Assembly (NCBI GenBank): GCA_903898785.1
Contig: CAIUGU010000142.1
Span: 24,795-88,794 of the forward strand
Direction of reading: 5' to 3'
DNA: 64,000 nucleotides
DNA from: an uncultured Pseudomonadota bacterium
GTDB lineage: Bacteria > Pseudomonadota > Gammaproteobacteria > Steroidobacterales > Steroidobacteraceae
Part shown: in pieces, positions 30,797-40,100 of the stretch
How positions within the stretch are numbered: position 1 is the first letter of the stretch
How the letters are laid out: the number at the start of each line of letters is the position of its first letter
Notes under the pieces: generated by a model
Told to the model about the DNA's origin: nothing
What the model saw: only the letters and a program-made list of their open reading frames with translations
The model's database searches: none
Program-made: the position numbers and the translations under genes

Positions 30797-32773
30797 CTAG
30801 CCCATCAACAACAGCGACTCCCCTTTCTCCAGCGCCTCTGGCGTGCCGTAGAGCACGACCACGTCGCCTTCGCGCAGGACCGTCTCCGGGGCCGGCTGCG
30901 GGCCGACGATGCCGTCGCGGCGGAGTGCCGTGACCGTGCAGCCCTTGCGGTCGATCTGCAGCTGTTCGATGGTCTTGCCGATGGACCGCGCGCCACGCGG
31001 CAGGATCACGGATTGCAGCTGCTCACGCAGCGAGTGCGTCTGGTCGAGCGGGCGGGCATCCTCGCGGCGGAAGATCCGACGCAGCATGCTGTAACGGTTG
31101 CTGCGGATGTCGTTCACCGTCTTGACGACGCGCGACACCGGCACATGCAGCAGCAACAGCAGGTGCGACACCAGCATCAGACTGGCTTCAAGCGTCTCGG
31201 GCACGACTTCCGTCGCGCCGGCCTTCTGCAGTTCATCGAGCTTCGTGTCGTCCTGGGTGCGCACCAGCACAGGCACGTCCGGCCGCAGTTTGCGTACGGA
31301 CTTCAGGATGCCGAGCGCCACGTCCGGCTCCGCAAACGTGATGACGAGGACATTGCAGTGCTTGAGGCCCACCGCCTCGAGGATCTCCGTGTGCGCACCG
31401 TCGCCGTACACCACCGGGTCGCCGGCCTCGCGGGCCTGCCGCACGCGGCGCGGATCCATGTCGAGAGCAACGTACTCGAAGCCCTGCTTCTCCAGCACGC
31501 GGGCCACGTTCTGGCCGACGCGTCCGAAGCCACAGACGATGACGTGGTCGCGCCGCGAGACATCCCACTGCCTGGCGACCTCCTTCGCCATGTCGGCGAC
31601 CTCCGTCGACTGCCGCTTGATGAGCCACTCGGCGAGCCTGCCGCTGTGGCGGATGAGCAGCGGGCTGAGCGCCATGCTCACGACGGTGGCAGCCAGCAGC
31701 GGCTGCACGAGCTCGGGGCTCGCCAGCCGATCGTTGATCATGAGGGTGAGCAGCGCGAAGCCGAACTCGCCGCCCTGCGCGATCACGAGTCCCGTGCGGA
31801 GGGACTTGCGCCAGTCCTTCGCGATCTGGTTGGCGAGCACCATGACGATGCCGGCCTTCGCGACCTGCAGGACCAGCACCAGCAGGATCACGAACCACAG
31901 TTGCGTGAACAGCAGCCTGAGGTCGAGCAGCGTACCGATCGAGATGAAGAACAGGCCGAGCAGGATGTCGCGGAAGGGCCGGATGACTACCTCGATCTGG
32001 TGGCGGTACTCGGTTTCTGCGAGCAGCATGCCGGCCAGGAACGCACCCAATGCCATCGACAGTCCTACCGTCTGGGTGGCCCACGCGCTGGCAAGCGCCA
32101 CGAACAGCACGGCCAGCGTGAACAGCTCGGTGCTGCGGGCACGGCCGATCTCGTGGAAGAGCGGACGCAACAGCCAGCGGCCCCCCGCGAGCACGATCAG
32201 CAATGCGACCGCCGCACGCGCGACGGCAGCGGCCACGGCGGCGCCGTCGAAGGCTTCGGTGCTGCTCAGTGCGCTTTCCAGAGCCAAGAACGGCACGAAG
32301 GCCAGGTCCTGGAACAACAGGATGCCCACCGCCAGGCGACTGTGCGTGCGGTTCAGCTCGGACTGGTCCGCCAGCTGGCGGATGACGATGGCAGTCGACG
32401 ACATCGCGAGCGCACCGCCGATGACGATGGCTACCAGCGGAGGCGTGCCCAGAGCGCCGACCGCAAGTGCAATGAGCGCGGTGGTCAAGATGACCTGCGC
32501 GCCTCCCAGTCCCAGTACTTCCCATCGCATGGCCATCATGCGCGGCAGCGAGAACTCGAGCCCGAGCGTGAAGACGAGGAACACGACGCCGAACTCCGCG
32601 AGTACGCGCGTGGTCTCGTCGTTGGCCGCCAGGTTCAGCACATGCGGTCCGAGGAGCATGCCCACGGCGAGGTACCCGAGGATCGGGGGCAGGTCCAGGC
32701 GCCGGAAGCCCGCCACGACCAGCAGCGAGAAGGCGAGCAGGACCAGCAGTTGTGTCAGGGCGGACGAGACCAT
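30797..32773 (-). CDS. CPA2 family monovalent cation:proton antiporter with RCK/TrkA-N domain (KefB/YbaL-like)
   Basis: MVSSALTQLLVLLAFSLLVVAGFRRLDLPPILGYLAVGMLLGPHVL; HVIVCGFGRVGQNVARVLEKQGFEYVALDMDPRRV; TrkA-C C-terminus. Confidence 0.93.
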   Translation of the reverse strand: MVSSALTQLLVLLAFSLLVVAGFRRLDLPPILGYLAVGMLLGPHVLNLAANDETTRVLAEFGVVFLVFTLGLEFSLPRMMAMRWEVLGLGGAQVILTTALIALAVGALGTPPLVAIVIGGALAMSSTAIVIRQLADQSELNRTHSRLAVGILLFQDLAFVPFLALESALSSTEAFDGAAVAAAVARAAVALLIVLAGGRWLLRPLFHEIGRARSTELFTLAVLFVALASAWATQTVGLSMALGAFLAGMLLAETEYRHQIEVVIRPFRDILLGLFFISIGTLLDLRLLFTQLWFVILLVLVLQVAKAGIVMVLANQIAKDWRKSLRTGLVIAQGGEFGFALLTLMINDRLASPELVQPLLAATVVSMALSPLLIRHSGRLAEWLIKRQSTEVADMAKEVARQWDVSRRDHVIVCGFGRVGQNVARVLEKQGFEYVALDMDPRRVRQAREAGDPVVYGDGAHTEILEAVGLKHCNVLVITFAEPDVALGILKSVRKLRPDVPVLVRTQDDTKLDELQKAGATEVVPETLEASLMLVSHLLLLLHVPVSRVVKTVNDIRSNRYSMLRRIFRREDARPLDQTHSLREQLQSVILPRGARSIGKTIEQLQIDRKGCTVTALRRDGIVGPQPAPETVLREGDVVVLYGTPEALEKGESLLLMG

Positions 32774-32895
32774 GCTGCGCGATCGGGACGGCGGCGATGC
32801 GGGAGCGCACCGGGAAGGTCCAAGGTAGTCGGTGGACGCAGGGGAATGCAATCCGCGGGACAGGGAAATCGTTCACGGTCTGCTACGATCGCCGC

Positions 32896-34047
32896 ATGCC
32901 TGCCGACACCGCGTCCACCGCCTTGCTTGCCATGGAGTCCGGCACCGAAGGGATGACCCTGGCGCTCAAGGGCGACTGGCGGCTCGACAATGCCGGGGTC
33001 ATCGCGTCGGCACTTGCAGAAACGGACCGGATCGCGTCCGGCACGGCGCGGGTCGCTGTCGATTTCTCGGGCCTCTCGGCCATCGACCTTCCCGGTGCCT
33101 GGCTGCTTCGTCAGCGGCTCGACGCGCTGCAGGGGCAAGGCGTCGCAGTGGCCATGGCGGACCCGGTTCCGGAGCCGTTTGCCTTCATCGACGAGATCAT
33201 CCGCGACACGCCGCCCGAGGTGGCGAGTGAAGGGGCGCCCCTGCCGCTGGTTGCCCGCACGGTGGCGCTGATCGGGCGCGAGTCGGTCGAGCAACTGCAC
33301 GATGCCCGCGATGCGCTGGGCTATTTCGGCCGCATCGTCCATACCGGCGGGCAGTCCCTGGGCAGCCTGAAGCGCCTGCGCCTGCCGGCCATCGTGAGAC
33401 AGGTGTACGAGACCGGTATCCAGGCCGTACCGATCGTGTCGCTGATCGCCTTCCTCATCAGCGTGATCGTGGCCTACCTCGGCGCGGACCAGCTGCGCCA
33501 GTTCGGCGCCGACATCTACACCGTCGACCTGGTGGCCGTCGCGGTGCTGCGCGAGCTCGGCGTACTGCTCACGGCCATCATCGTTGCGGGCCGGTCGGGC
33601 AGCGCCTTCGCCGCGGAAATCGGCGTGATGAAGCTCAATGACGAAGTCGATGCGCTCAAGTCCATCGGCGTGAATCCCTTCGAGGTCCTGGTGCTGCCGC
33701 GGCTGATCGGCCTCGTCATCGCGATGCCGCTGCTCACGATCGTCGCGGACATGATGGGACTGGCCGGTGGCGCCATCCTGACGTCGCTGCTGCTCGACAT
33801 TCCCTTCTCCCAGTTCCTGCAGCGCATGCAGGAAATCCTCGCGCCGACGACCTTCTGGGCGGGCCTCGTGAAGGCGCCCGTGTTTGCCATGCTGATCGCG
33901 ATGGTGGGCACCTATCGCGGCATGCAGGTGCGCGATTCCTCGCGCGAACTCGGGCGGCTGACGACAGTGGCCGTGGTGCAGTCCATCTTCCTCGTCATTC
34001 TGGCTGACGCCATTTTTGCCGTGGTGTTTGTCGAGATCGACTTCTGA
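32896..34047 (+). CDS. MlaE-family ABC transporter permease with N-terminal STAS-like domain
   Basis: 383 aa; N-terminal GDWRLDNAGVIASALAETDRIASGTARVAVDFSGLSAIDLPGAWLL STAS-like, then MlaE core (LRELGVLLTAIIVAGRSGSAFAAEIGVMKLNDEVDALKSIGVNPFEVLVLPR). Confidence 0.93.
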   Translation: MPADTASTALLAMESGTEGMTLALKGDWRLDNAGVIASALAETDRIASGTARVAVDFSGLSAIDLPGAWLLRQRLDALQGQGVAVAMADPVPEPFAFIDEIIRDTPPEVASEGAPLPLVARTVALIGRESVEQLHDARDALGYFGRIVHTGGQSLGSLKRLRLPAIVRQVYETGIQAVPIVSLIAFLISVIVAYLGADQLRQFGADIYTVDLVAVAVLRELGVLLTAIIVAGRSGSAFAAEIGVMKLNDEVDALKSIGVNPFEVLVLPRLIGLVIAMPLLTIVADMMGLAGGAILTSLLLDIPFSQFLQRMQEILAPTTFWAGLVKAPVFAMLIAMVGTYRGMQVRDSSRELGRLTTVAVVQSIFLVILADAIFAVVFVEIDF

Positions 34048-34823
34048 TGGCCGCCGAACCGCTCATCTCCGTACGCAACCTCGTCAACCGCTTCGGGCGG
34101 CAGGTGGTGCATGACGGGCTGGACCTGGACGTGATGCCGGGCGAGGTGCTGGGCATCGTCGGCGGCTCGGGCAGCGGCAAGTCCGTCCTCGTACACACCA
34201 TGCTCGGCCTCAGGCGGCCCACCTCCGGCGAGGTCCTGTTCGAGGGCAAGGAGATCAGCCAGATGGGCGAGAACGAACTGCGCGCCGTGAAGCGCCGCTA
34301 TGGCGTCACGTTCCAGCATGGTGCGCTGTTCTCGTCGCTGACCGTGGCTGCCAACGTGCAGATGCCGCTGCGCGAGTACCTCGACCTGCCGAACGAGGTC
34401 CTCGACCAGATTGCGATGCTGCGTATCCGCATGGTGGGCTTGTCCCCGGATGCCGCGGGCAAACTGCCCTCGCAGCTCTCCGGCGGCATGATCAAGCGCG
34501 CGGCGCTGGCTCGGGCGCTGGCGCTCGACCCCACGCTGCTGTTCCTCGACGAGCCCACCGCCGGCCTAGACCCGATCTCCGCCGCCGCCTTCGACGAGCT
34601 GGTGAACTACCTGCGCAAGAGCCTGAAACTCACCGTTGTCATGGTGACTCACGACCTCGACACCATCTTCGCCACCTGCGACCGCGTCGCCGTGCTGGTT
34701 GACAGGAAAATCGTCGTCGATACGCTCCCCGGCATCGTGCAGAATCCCCATCCGTGGATCAGGGAATATTTCCACGGTCCCCGTGCCCGGGCCGCACGGG
34801 TCACCGCCCGGCAGGAAGACTGA
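34047..34823 (+). CDS. MlaF-like ABC transporter ATP-binding protein
   Basis: 258 aa; GGSGSGKSVLVHTMLGL, LSGGMIKRAALARALALDPTLLFLDEPTAGLDPI. Confidence 0.95.
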   Translation: MAAEPLISVRNLVNRFGRQVVHDGLDLDVMPGEVLGIVGGSGSGKSVLVHTMLGLRRPTSGEVLFEGKEISQMGENELRAVKRRYGVTFQHGALFSSLTVAANVQMPLREYLDLPNEVLDQIAMLRIRMVGLSPDAAGKLPSQLSGGMIKRAALARALALDPTLLFLDEPTAGLDPISAAAFDELVNYLRKSLKLTVVMVTHDLDTIFATCDRVAVLVDRKIVVDTLPGIVQNPHPWIREYFHGPRARAARVTARQED

Positions 34824-34828
34824 CAGCC

Positions 34829-35764
34829 ATGGAACGAGACGCCAATTACGTTGCGGTGGGAGCCTTCGTGATGCTGGTCATCGCGCTCGGCATCGCGTTC
34901 GTCGTGTGGTATTCGGATGCCCGCGACACGCGCGAATTCCAGCCTTACGAGGTCTATTTCGGCGGCAGCGTCAGCGGCCTGAACGAAGGCAGCCCGGTGC
35001 GTTACCTCGGCGTGGACGTCGGGCGGGTGCGCCGCCTGTCCCTGGACCGCGAGAAGCCGGGGCGCGTCAAGGTCCTCGTGGACGTCGACGACGCCGCTCC
35101 TGTATCCAGCGCAACCCGGGCAAGCCTCAGGCTGCAGGGCGTCACGGGCCTCCTGTATGTCGAGCTGCGCCAGGAGCCGGGTGCGGTCGAGAGTGCGCCG
35201 CTTGCTCAAGGCGAGCAGTATCCGGTCATCGAGTCCGTGACCTCCGATTTCGACGCGCTGATCGCGGGCCTGCCGGACCTCGTGTCGCGAATTGCAACGC
35301 TGACCGATCGTGTGTCACTCGTTTTCTCCGACGAGAACGCAGCAGCGATTACCGAAACGGTGGCGAACCTGCGTGCCTCCACGAAGGACCTGCCGCAGAC
35401 CGCGCGCGGCATCGCGGAGCTGGTCGCGGAGCTGCGCGGGACGGCCGACGAGATGACCAAGCTCACCGCGAGCCTGCGCGGTACTGCCGAGGAAGCGCGT
35501 CCGGAGATCCGCAAGGCGCTGGCGCGCTTCGCCGAAGTGGCGGACACGCTGGCGGGGACGGCGCAGCGGCTCGATGGATTCGTCAACGACAGCCAGGGCA
35601 ATCTCACGCGCTTCACCAGCCAGGGCCTGTTCGAAGTCGAGCAGTTGCTGCGCGAAGGGCGTTCGGCCGCGCGCGAGTTCCGCGAGCTGTCGCGCAGCCT
35701 CAAGGACAATCCGTCGCAGCTGCTGTACGAACCGCCGGCCGATGGCCTGGAGATCGCGCAATGA
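34829..35764 (+). CDS. MCE (MlaD-like) substrate-binding protein
   Basis: MERDANYVAVGAFVMLVIALGIAFVVWYSD...YEVYFGGSVSGLNEGSPVRYLGVDVGRV MCE domain. Confidence 0.93.
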   Translation: MERDANYVAVGAFVMLVIALGIAFVVWYSDARDTREFQPYEVYFGGSVSGLNEGSPVRYLGVDVGRVRRLSLDREKPGRVKVLVDVDDAAPVSSATRASLRLQGVTGLLYVELRQEPGAVESAPLAQGEQYPVIESVTSDFDALIAGLPDLVSRIATLTDRVSLVFSDENAAAITETVANLRASTKDLPQTARGIAELVAELRGTADEMTKLTASLRGTAEEARPEIRKALARFAEVADTLAGTAQRLDGFVNDSQGNLTRFTSQGLFEVEQLLREGRSAAREFRELSRSLKDNPSQLLYEPPADGLEIAQ

Positions 35765-36402
35765 AGTGGGCTATCTGTCTCCGGGGTGCGCTGGTACTCG
35801 GCATGGCGAGCGGCGTCGTCGCCTGCACCGGCTCGCTGTTCGACAGCGAAGCCGCGGCCACGCGGACCTATGTCCTTGCCGCTGCTCCCGCAACGTCGTC
35901 CGCTCCGGCCACTGCGTTTGACGTCATCGTGTCCGAGCCTACTACGGCGCCCGGCCTGCGCAGCGAACGCATCGCGGTATTGCACCCCGACAGGCATCTC
36001 GAGTACTACGCCGGCGCGCGCTGGGGCGGGACCGCTGCGGAAGTCATGCAGTCGATGCTCGTCGGATCGATGCGCAACCAGCAGGCATTTCGCAGCGTGA
36101 CAGCCGCCTCGTCCGGCAGCGCGGCCACGCACGTCGTGGACATCGAACTGCGCGACTTCCAGGCCGAGTATGCGGCCGGCCGCGATGCACCGACCGTCAA
36201 GGTGTCCCTGGTCGCGAATGTGGTGCGCCTGTCGGACCGCAAGCTGATTGCTGTCATTCCGGCGACTGCGACCGTGCCGGCCAGCGAGAACCGGGTGACG
36301 CAGGTGGTGGCGGCGTTCGAGTCGGCGGCCCGGCAGGTTGCGTTGGGCGTCAGTCGCGATACCGCTGCGGCGCTCGCGAACGACAGTGGTAGCGCACGCT
36401 GA
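35761..36402 (+). CDS. ABC-type transport auxiliary lipoprotein (PqiC-like)
   Basis: 213 aa; lipobox-like GVVAC; ATRTYVLAAAP..., overlaps the MCE gene by 4 nt. Confidence 0.83.
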   Translation: MKWAICLRGALVLGMASGVVACTGSLFDSEAAATRTYVLAAAPATSSAPATAFDVIVSEPTTAPGLRSERIAVLHPDRHLEYYAGARWGGTAAEVMQSMLVGSMRNQQAFRSVTAASSGSAATHVVDIELRDFQAEYAAGRDAPTVKVSLVANVVRLSDRKLIAVIPATATVPASENRVTQVVAAFESAARQVALGVSRDTAAALANDSGSAR

Positions 36403-36960
36403 ATGCCGTTGCTGCTGTGCCATCCCGCCACGCCCTGTACGGCGATCACCGCAGTCACGGCGGAGGCCCGCTGGCTCCCCGATGGCAGGCTGGGCTTCTA
36501 CTACGTGCTCGAAGGCCTCGTTGCGCAGGTGAAGGTGCCGGCATTGGCGCAAGCGGATCGTGCCGACGAACTGTGGAGACATACCTGTTGCGAGGCTTTC
36601 GTCGCCGGACCGGCGGCGGGCGCCTACACCGAGTTCAATTTCTCGCCCTCGGGCACCTGGGCCGCGTATCAGTTCACGTCCTACCGTGAAGGCATGCGGC
36701 CGGTAGCCGTCGTCGCGGATCCCGTGATCGACGTGCGCATCACCGCAGATCGCATCGAGCTCGACGCGTACATCGGCTCGCGCTCGGTGCCGCTCGCCGA
36801 CGACGGGCTGCATCTCGGGCTGGCGGTGGTCGTGGAAGAGCGGTCGGGTACGCTGTCCTACTGGGCGCTGTTCCATCCGTTGCCGCGCCCGGATTTTCAC
36901 CATGCGGACGGCTTTCGTTTCGCGCTGGCGGCGCCCGCATCTGACAGGCAGAGGCAGTGA
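36403..36960 (+). CDS. DOMON-like domain protein
   Basis: 185 aa; RWLPDGRLGFYYVLEGLV ... DELWRHTCCEAFVAGPAAGAYTEFNFSPSGTWAAYQFTSYREGM. Confidence 0.78.
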   Translation: MPLLLCHPATPCTAITAVTAEARWLPDGRLGFYYVLEGLVAQVKVPALAQADRADELWRHTCCEAFVAGPAAGAYTEFNFSPSGTWAAYQFTSYREGMRPVAVVADPVIDVRITADRIELDAYIGSRSVPLADDGLHLGLAVVVEERSGTLSYWALFHPLPRPDFHHADGFRFALAAPASDRQRQ

Positions 36961-38165
36961 TGCTGTTCGGGATTGATCGATTGCTGGCCGATCCCGCGTT
37001 GCGCGCGCCGCTCAACGGCAAGCGCGTCGCTTTGCTCGCGCACCCGGCTTCAGTCACGGCGGGCCTCGTGCATTCGCTGGACGCCCTCGCTGCACTACCC
37101 GACGTGAGGTTGACCGCGGCATTCGGCCCGCAGCACGGCCTGCGCGGCGACAAGCAGGACAACATGATGGAATCGCCGGACTTCACGGATCCGGTGAATG
37201 GCATCCCCGTGTTCAGCCTCTATGGGGAAGTGCGCCGTCCCACCGACGCGATGCTGGAGACGTTCGACGTCCTGCTCGTCGACCTGCAGGACCTCGGCTG
37301 CCGCATCTACACCTTCATCACGACGCTGCGCTACGTGCTGGAAGCGGCCGCAGCGAAGGGCAAGTCCGTCTGGATCCTCGACAGGCCGAATCCCGCGGGC
37401 CGTCCCGTCGAGGGGCTGCGCCTGCGCACGGGCTGGGAAAGCTTCGTCGGCGCGGGACCGATGCCGATGCGCCACGGCCTCACGATGGGCGAACTGGCGC
37501 AGTGGTTCGTCCGTTCGCTGCGGCTCGACGTCGATTGCCGCGTCATTGCGATGACCGGATGGCAACCCGGCGCAGGGCCGGGCTACGGCTGGCCGATGCT
37601 GACGCGCTCTTGGATCAATCCCAGTCCGAACGCGCCCAACGTGTCGATGGCACGGTGCTATGCAGGTACGGTCATGCTCGAAGGAACGACGCTGTCCGAG
37701 GGACGCGGCACCACGCGTCCCCTCGAGCTGTTCGGCGCACCGGACCTCGACGCACGCAGGGTGCTCGCGACGATGCAGTCGCTGGCTCCAGAGTGGCTCA
37801 AGGGTTGCGTGCTGCGCGAGTGCTGGTTCGAGCCCACGTTCCACAAGCATGTCGGCAAGCTGTGTGCCGGCCTCCAGATCCACGTCGACGACGGTGCCTA
37901 TGACCACGGCGCGTTCCGTCCGTGGCGCCTGCAGTCGCTCGCATTCAAGGCAGTCAGGCAGCTCCGTCCGGACTACGATCTGTGGCGCGACTTCCCGTAC
38001 GAATACGAGCACGGCAAGCTCGCCATCGACGTGATCAACGGCAGTGGACTGCTGCGCGAATGGGTGGATGACAAGGCGGCTGCACCCGGCGACCTCGACG
38101 CGCTGTCGCTGCGCGACGAGCACTCGTGGCTCGAAGAGCGGGACCCGGTACTGCTTTACCGCTGA
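36957..38165 (+). CDS. DUF1343 protein / exo-beta-N-acetylmuramidase NamZ-like
   Basis: 402 aa; GKRVALLAHPASV, FGPQHGLRGDKQDNM, PVFSLYGEVRRPT, DLQDLGCRIYTFITTL, ILDRPNPAGR. Confidence 0.88.
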   Translation: MMLFGIDRLLADPALRAPLNGKRVALLAHPASVTAGLVHSLDALAALPDVRLTAAFGPQHGLRGDKQDNMMESPDFTDPVNGIPVFSLYGEVRRPTDAMLETFDVLLVDLQDLGCRIYTFITTLRYVLEAAAAKGKSVWILDRPNPAGRPVEGLRLRTGWESFVGAGPMPMRHGLTMGELAQWFVRSLRLDVDCRVIAMTGWQPGAGPGYGWPMLTRSWINPSPNAPNVSMARCYAGTVMLEGTTLSEGRGTTRPLELFGAPDLDARRVLATMQSLAPEWLKGCVLRECWFEPTFHKHVGKLCAGLQIHVDDGAYDHGAFRPWRLQSLAFKAVRQLRPDYDLWRDFPYEYEHGKLAIDVINGSGLLREWVDDKAAAPGDLDALSLRDEHSWLEERDPVLLYR

Positions 38166-38172
38166 ACCCGGT

Positions 38173-38874
38173 TCAGGCGACCGCCTCGATCAGCGAAGCC
38201 TCGTTGTTCGCCGGCTTGTTCACGCGTTTTGAAACGGGGTGTGCGCGCATCCGTTCCGCAGGGTAGGGGGCAAGCAGCGCCTTCGCCTCGTCGGCCGTCC
38301 CCTTGAGCCAGGTTTCCACGGCGTCCTGCGGCAGGATGAGCGGCATGCGCTGCTTGTCGTTGTGGATGCTCGCCAGCAGCTCGTTCGCGTCGAGCGTGAT
38401 GATCGTGCAGCTCAAGATGGCGGCGCCGCTGTCGTCGATGCTCTCGTCCCACAAGCCGCCGATCGAGAACAGCTCGTCGTCGCCCGCGGGGCGGATGTAC
38501 CACGGCTGCTTCGTGCCGTCGGCCTCGACATGCCATTCGTAGAAGCCGGCGACGGGGAAGACGCAGCGCTGGCCCCGCTTCCATGGTCCGCGATAGGACG
38601 CGGCGGTCTCCACCGTTTCAGCACGTGCATTGATCGTGCTGTATTTCGGCGCGACGCCTTTCGCCCAGAACGGCACGAGGCCCCAGCGCATCGGTACCAG
38701 TTCGCGCTTGCCCTGCTGCTCGCGAATCACGCGGATGATCGGCACCTGCTGTGACGGCGCGACGTTGTAGCTCTCGGCGAAGGGCTGGCGCGCGAACCGG
38801 TCCGAGACCGCGTTGCGCAGGTCCCATTCGCGCTCGATGGCTGCCTGCGACGGACTGACGTAACGACCACACAT
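38173..38874 (-). CDS. SOS response-associated peptidase (HMCES/YedK family)
   Basis: MCGRYVSPSQAAIEREWDL with catalytic Cys2; INARAETVET, RCVFPVAGFYEWH. Confidence 0.93.
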   Translation of the reverse strand: MCGRYVSPSQAAIEREWDLRNAVSDRFARQPFAESYNVAPSQQVPIIRVIREQQGKRELVPMRWGLVPFWAKGVAPKYSTINARAETVETAASYRGPWKRGQRCVFPVAGFYEWHVEADGTKQPWYIRPAGDDELFSIGGLWDESIDDSGAAILSCTIITLDANELLASIHNDKQRMPLILPQDAVETWLKGTADEAKALLAPYPAERMRAHPVSKRVNKPANNEASLIEAVA

Positions 38875-38914
38875 AGCGCGACCTCGCTGGAGCTGGAACG
38901 GTTACGCCGCGGGA

Positions 38915-39559
38915 TCAGGCGGCCAGCACCTTCTCGACGGAAGCCTGCCACTCCGCGGGATGACCGAGGTAGCGGCCGAAATCCAGCACGGAAAGCTGCT
39001 GCTGGTGGAGGAGCGCAAAGGTCGGGAACCCGTGGCCCCCAACCTTGCTGAGCAACGCGCGGCTGTCGCTGATGTGCTCGAACGTCGCTTTGCCGGACAG
39101 CGACGCATAGGCCTTGTCGAATTCCGCTGCATCCAGTCCGAGCTCGATGGCGAGCGCCCGCAGGACGGCCGGGTCGGCCACCTTCCTCCCCTCGATGAAG
39201 TGCGCGTGCTGGATGCGCTTCAGCAGATCGAGTCCCCGCAGGCCGAGCTGCTCGGCGGCCAGGATGGCCGTAGTGGGCGGCTCGGAATCGAAGACCGCGG
39301 TAGAGTCGCCCAGCAGCCCGTTCTTGTAGGCGTCGCCGAACGGCTGGCCGCTCATCTGGGCGATGCGCTGGTCGTGGTGCAGCACGTAGTCCCGCAGCTG
39401 CGGCGTCACCGGCTGCCTGGCCCGTCCGGCCATCATCCCTCCCCCGTGCAGGGCCACCTTCAACCCGCTGATTTTCCTCAAGGACTCGACCAGCGGAGCG
39501 GCGCCGTAGCACCAGCCGCAGAAGGGATCGAAGACGTAGTGCAGAACCGGGTCGGTCAT
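38915..39559 (-). CDS. DsbA family (FrnE-like) protein
   Basis: MTDPVLHYVFDPFCGWCYGAAPLVESLRKISG; CGWC motif. Confidence 0.88.
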   Translation of the reverse strand: MTDPVLHYVFDPFCGWCYGAAPLVESLRKISGLKVALHGGGMMAGRARQPVTPQLRDYVLHHDQRIAQMSGQPFGDAYKNGLLGDSTAVFDSEPPTTAILAAEQLGLRGLDLLKRIQHAHFIEGRKVADPAVLRALAIELGLDAAEFDKAYASLSGKATFEHISDSRALLSKVGGHGFPTFALLHQQQLSVLDFGRYLGHPAEWQASVEKVLAA

Positions 39560-39684
39560 GGGAGTTCCCGCTGGCAAGGACGGCGATATGAGCATTCCCT
39601 GGGCGACGACGGCAAGTGCCGATGTCCCCAGTGCGGTCGTGATCCCGCGGCGCGGCGCTCTCCGGTCATCAGGGTCCGAGAACT

Positions 39685-39981
39685 TCAGAGCGGCGAGTCG
39701 CTCAACGTGATGAAGCCGAGGACGCCCGCGTTCGGGCTGTAGGCGATGTAGCGGCGGGGGTCGACCATGATCCACGTGCTGCCCGACGGCCAATGGCGGT
39801 CGAGCAGTTTCTGGAACTCGGGGGTCAGGGCCAGGGCGTGTTGCGGAGAATCGGCAGTAGGGTTCGGCGGGTTCGTGATGGGCTCCGAGCCCAACAACGA
39901 ACCTGAGGCGTTTTTCGCGATGAGCCAATGCCCCAAATTGCCGCCTTCTTGTTGTCCACGGGTGCCTATGACAGGCGTCAT
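39685..39981 (-). CDS. Small hypothetical protein
   Basis: 98 aa MTPVIGTRGQQEGGNLGHWLIAKNASGSLLG...PRRYIAYSPNAGVLGFITLSDSPL in the gap between same-strand genes; no family recognised. Confidence 0.35.
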   Translation of the reverse strand: MTPVIGTRGQQEGGNLGHWLIAKNASGSLLGSEPITNPPNPTADSPQHALALTPEFQKLLDRHWPSGSTWIMVDPRRYIAYSPNAGVLGFITLSDSPL

Positions 39982-40050
39982 AAGCGGTGGGCATTCTAGC
40001 GGCGATGTCCCTGCCGGTTCAAGACGCAGTTGTGCCAACCCGTGAAAAAG

Positions 40051-40076
40051 AGAAGGCCCCGCAAGGGGGCCCTCTC
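40051..40076 (-). terminator. Rho-independent terminator for the 40101 gene
   Basis: Minus strand AGAGGGCCCCCttgCGGGGCCTTCTCTTTTTC. Confidence 0.65.
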
Positions 40077-40100
40077 AGACTGCGGACGTGAACCGCGCGA

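Noticed and set aside
30749-32956. 735-aa plus-strand ORF
   Set aside because: Antisense to the CPA2 antiporter; His/Arg/Gln-rich low-complexity translation.
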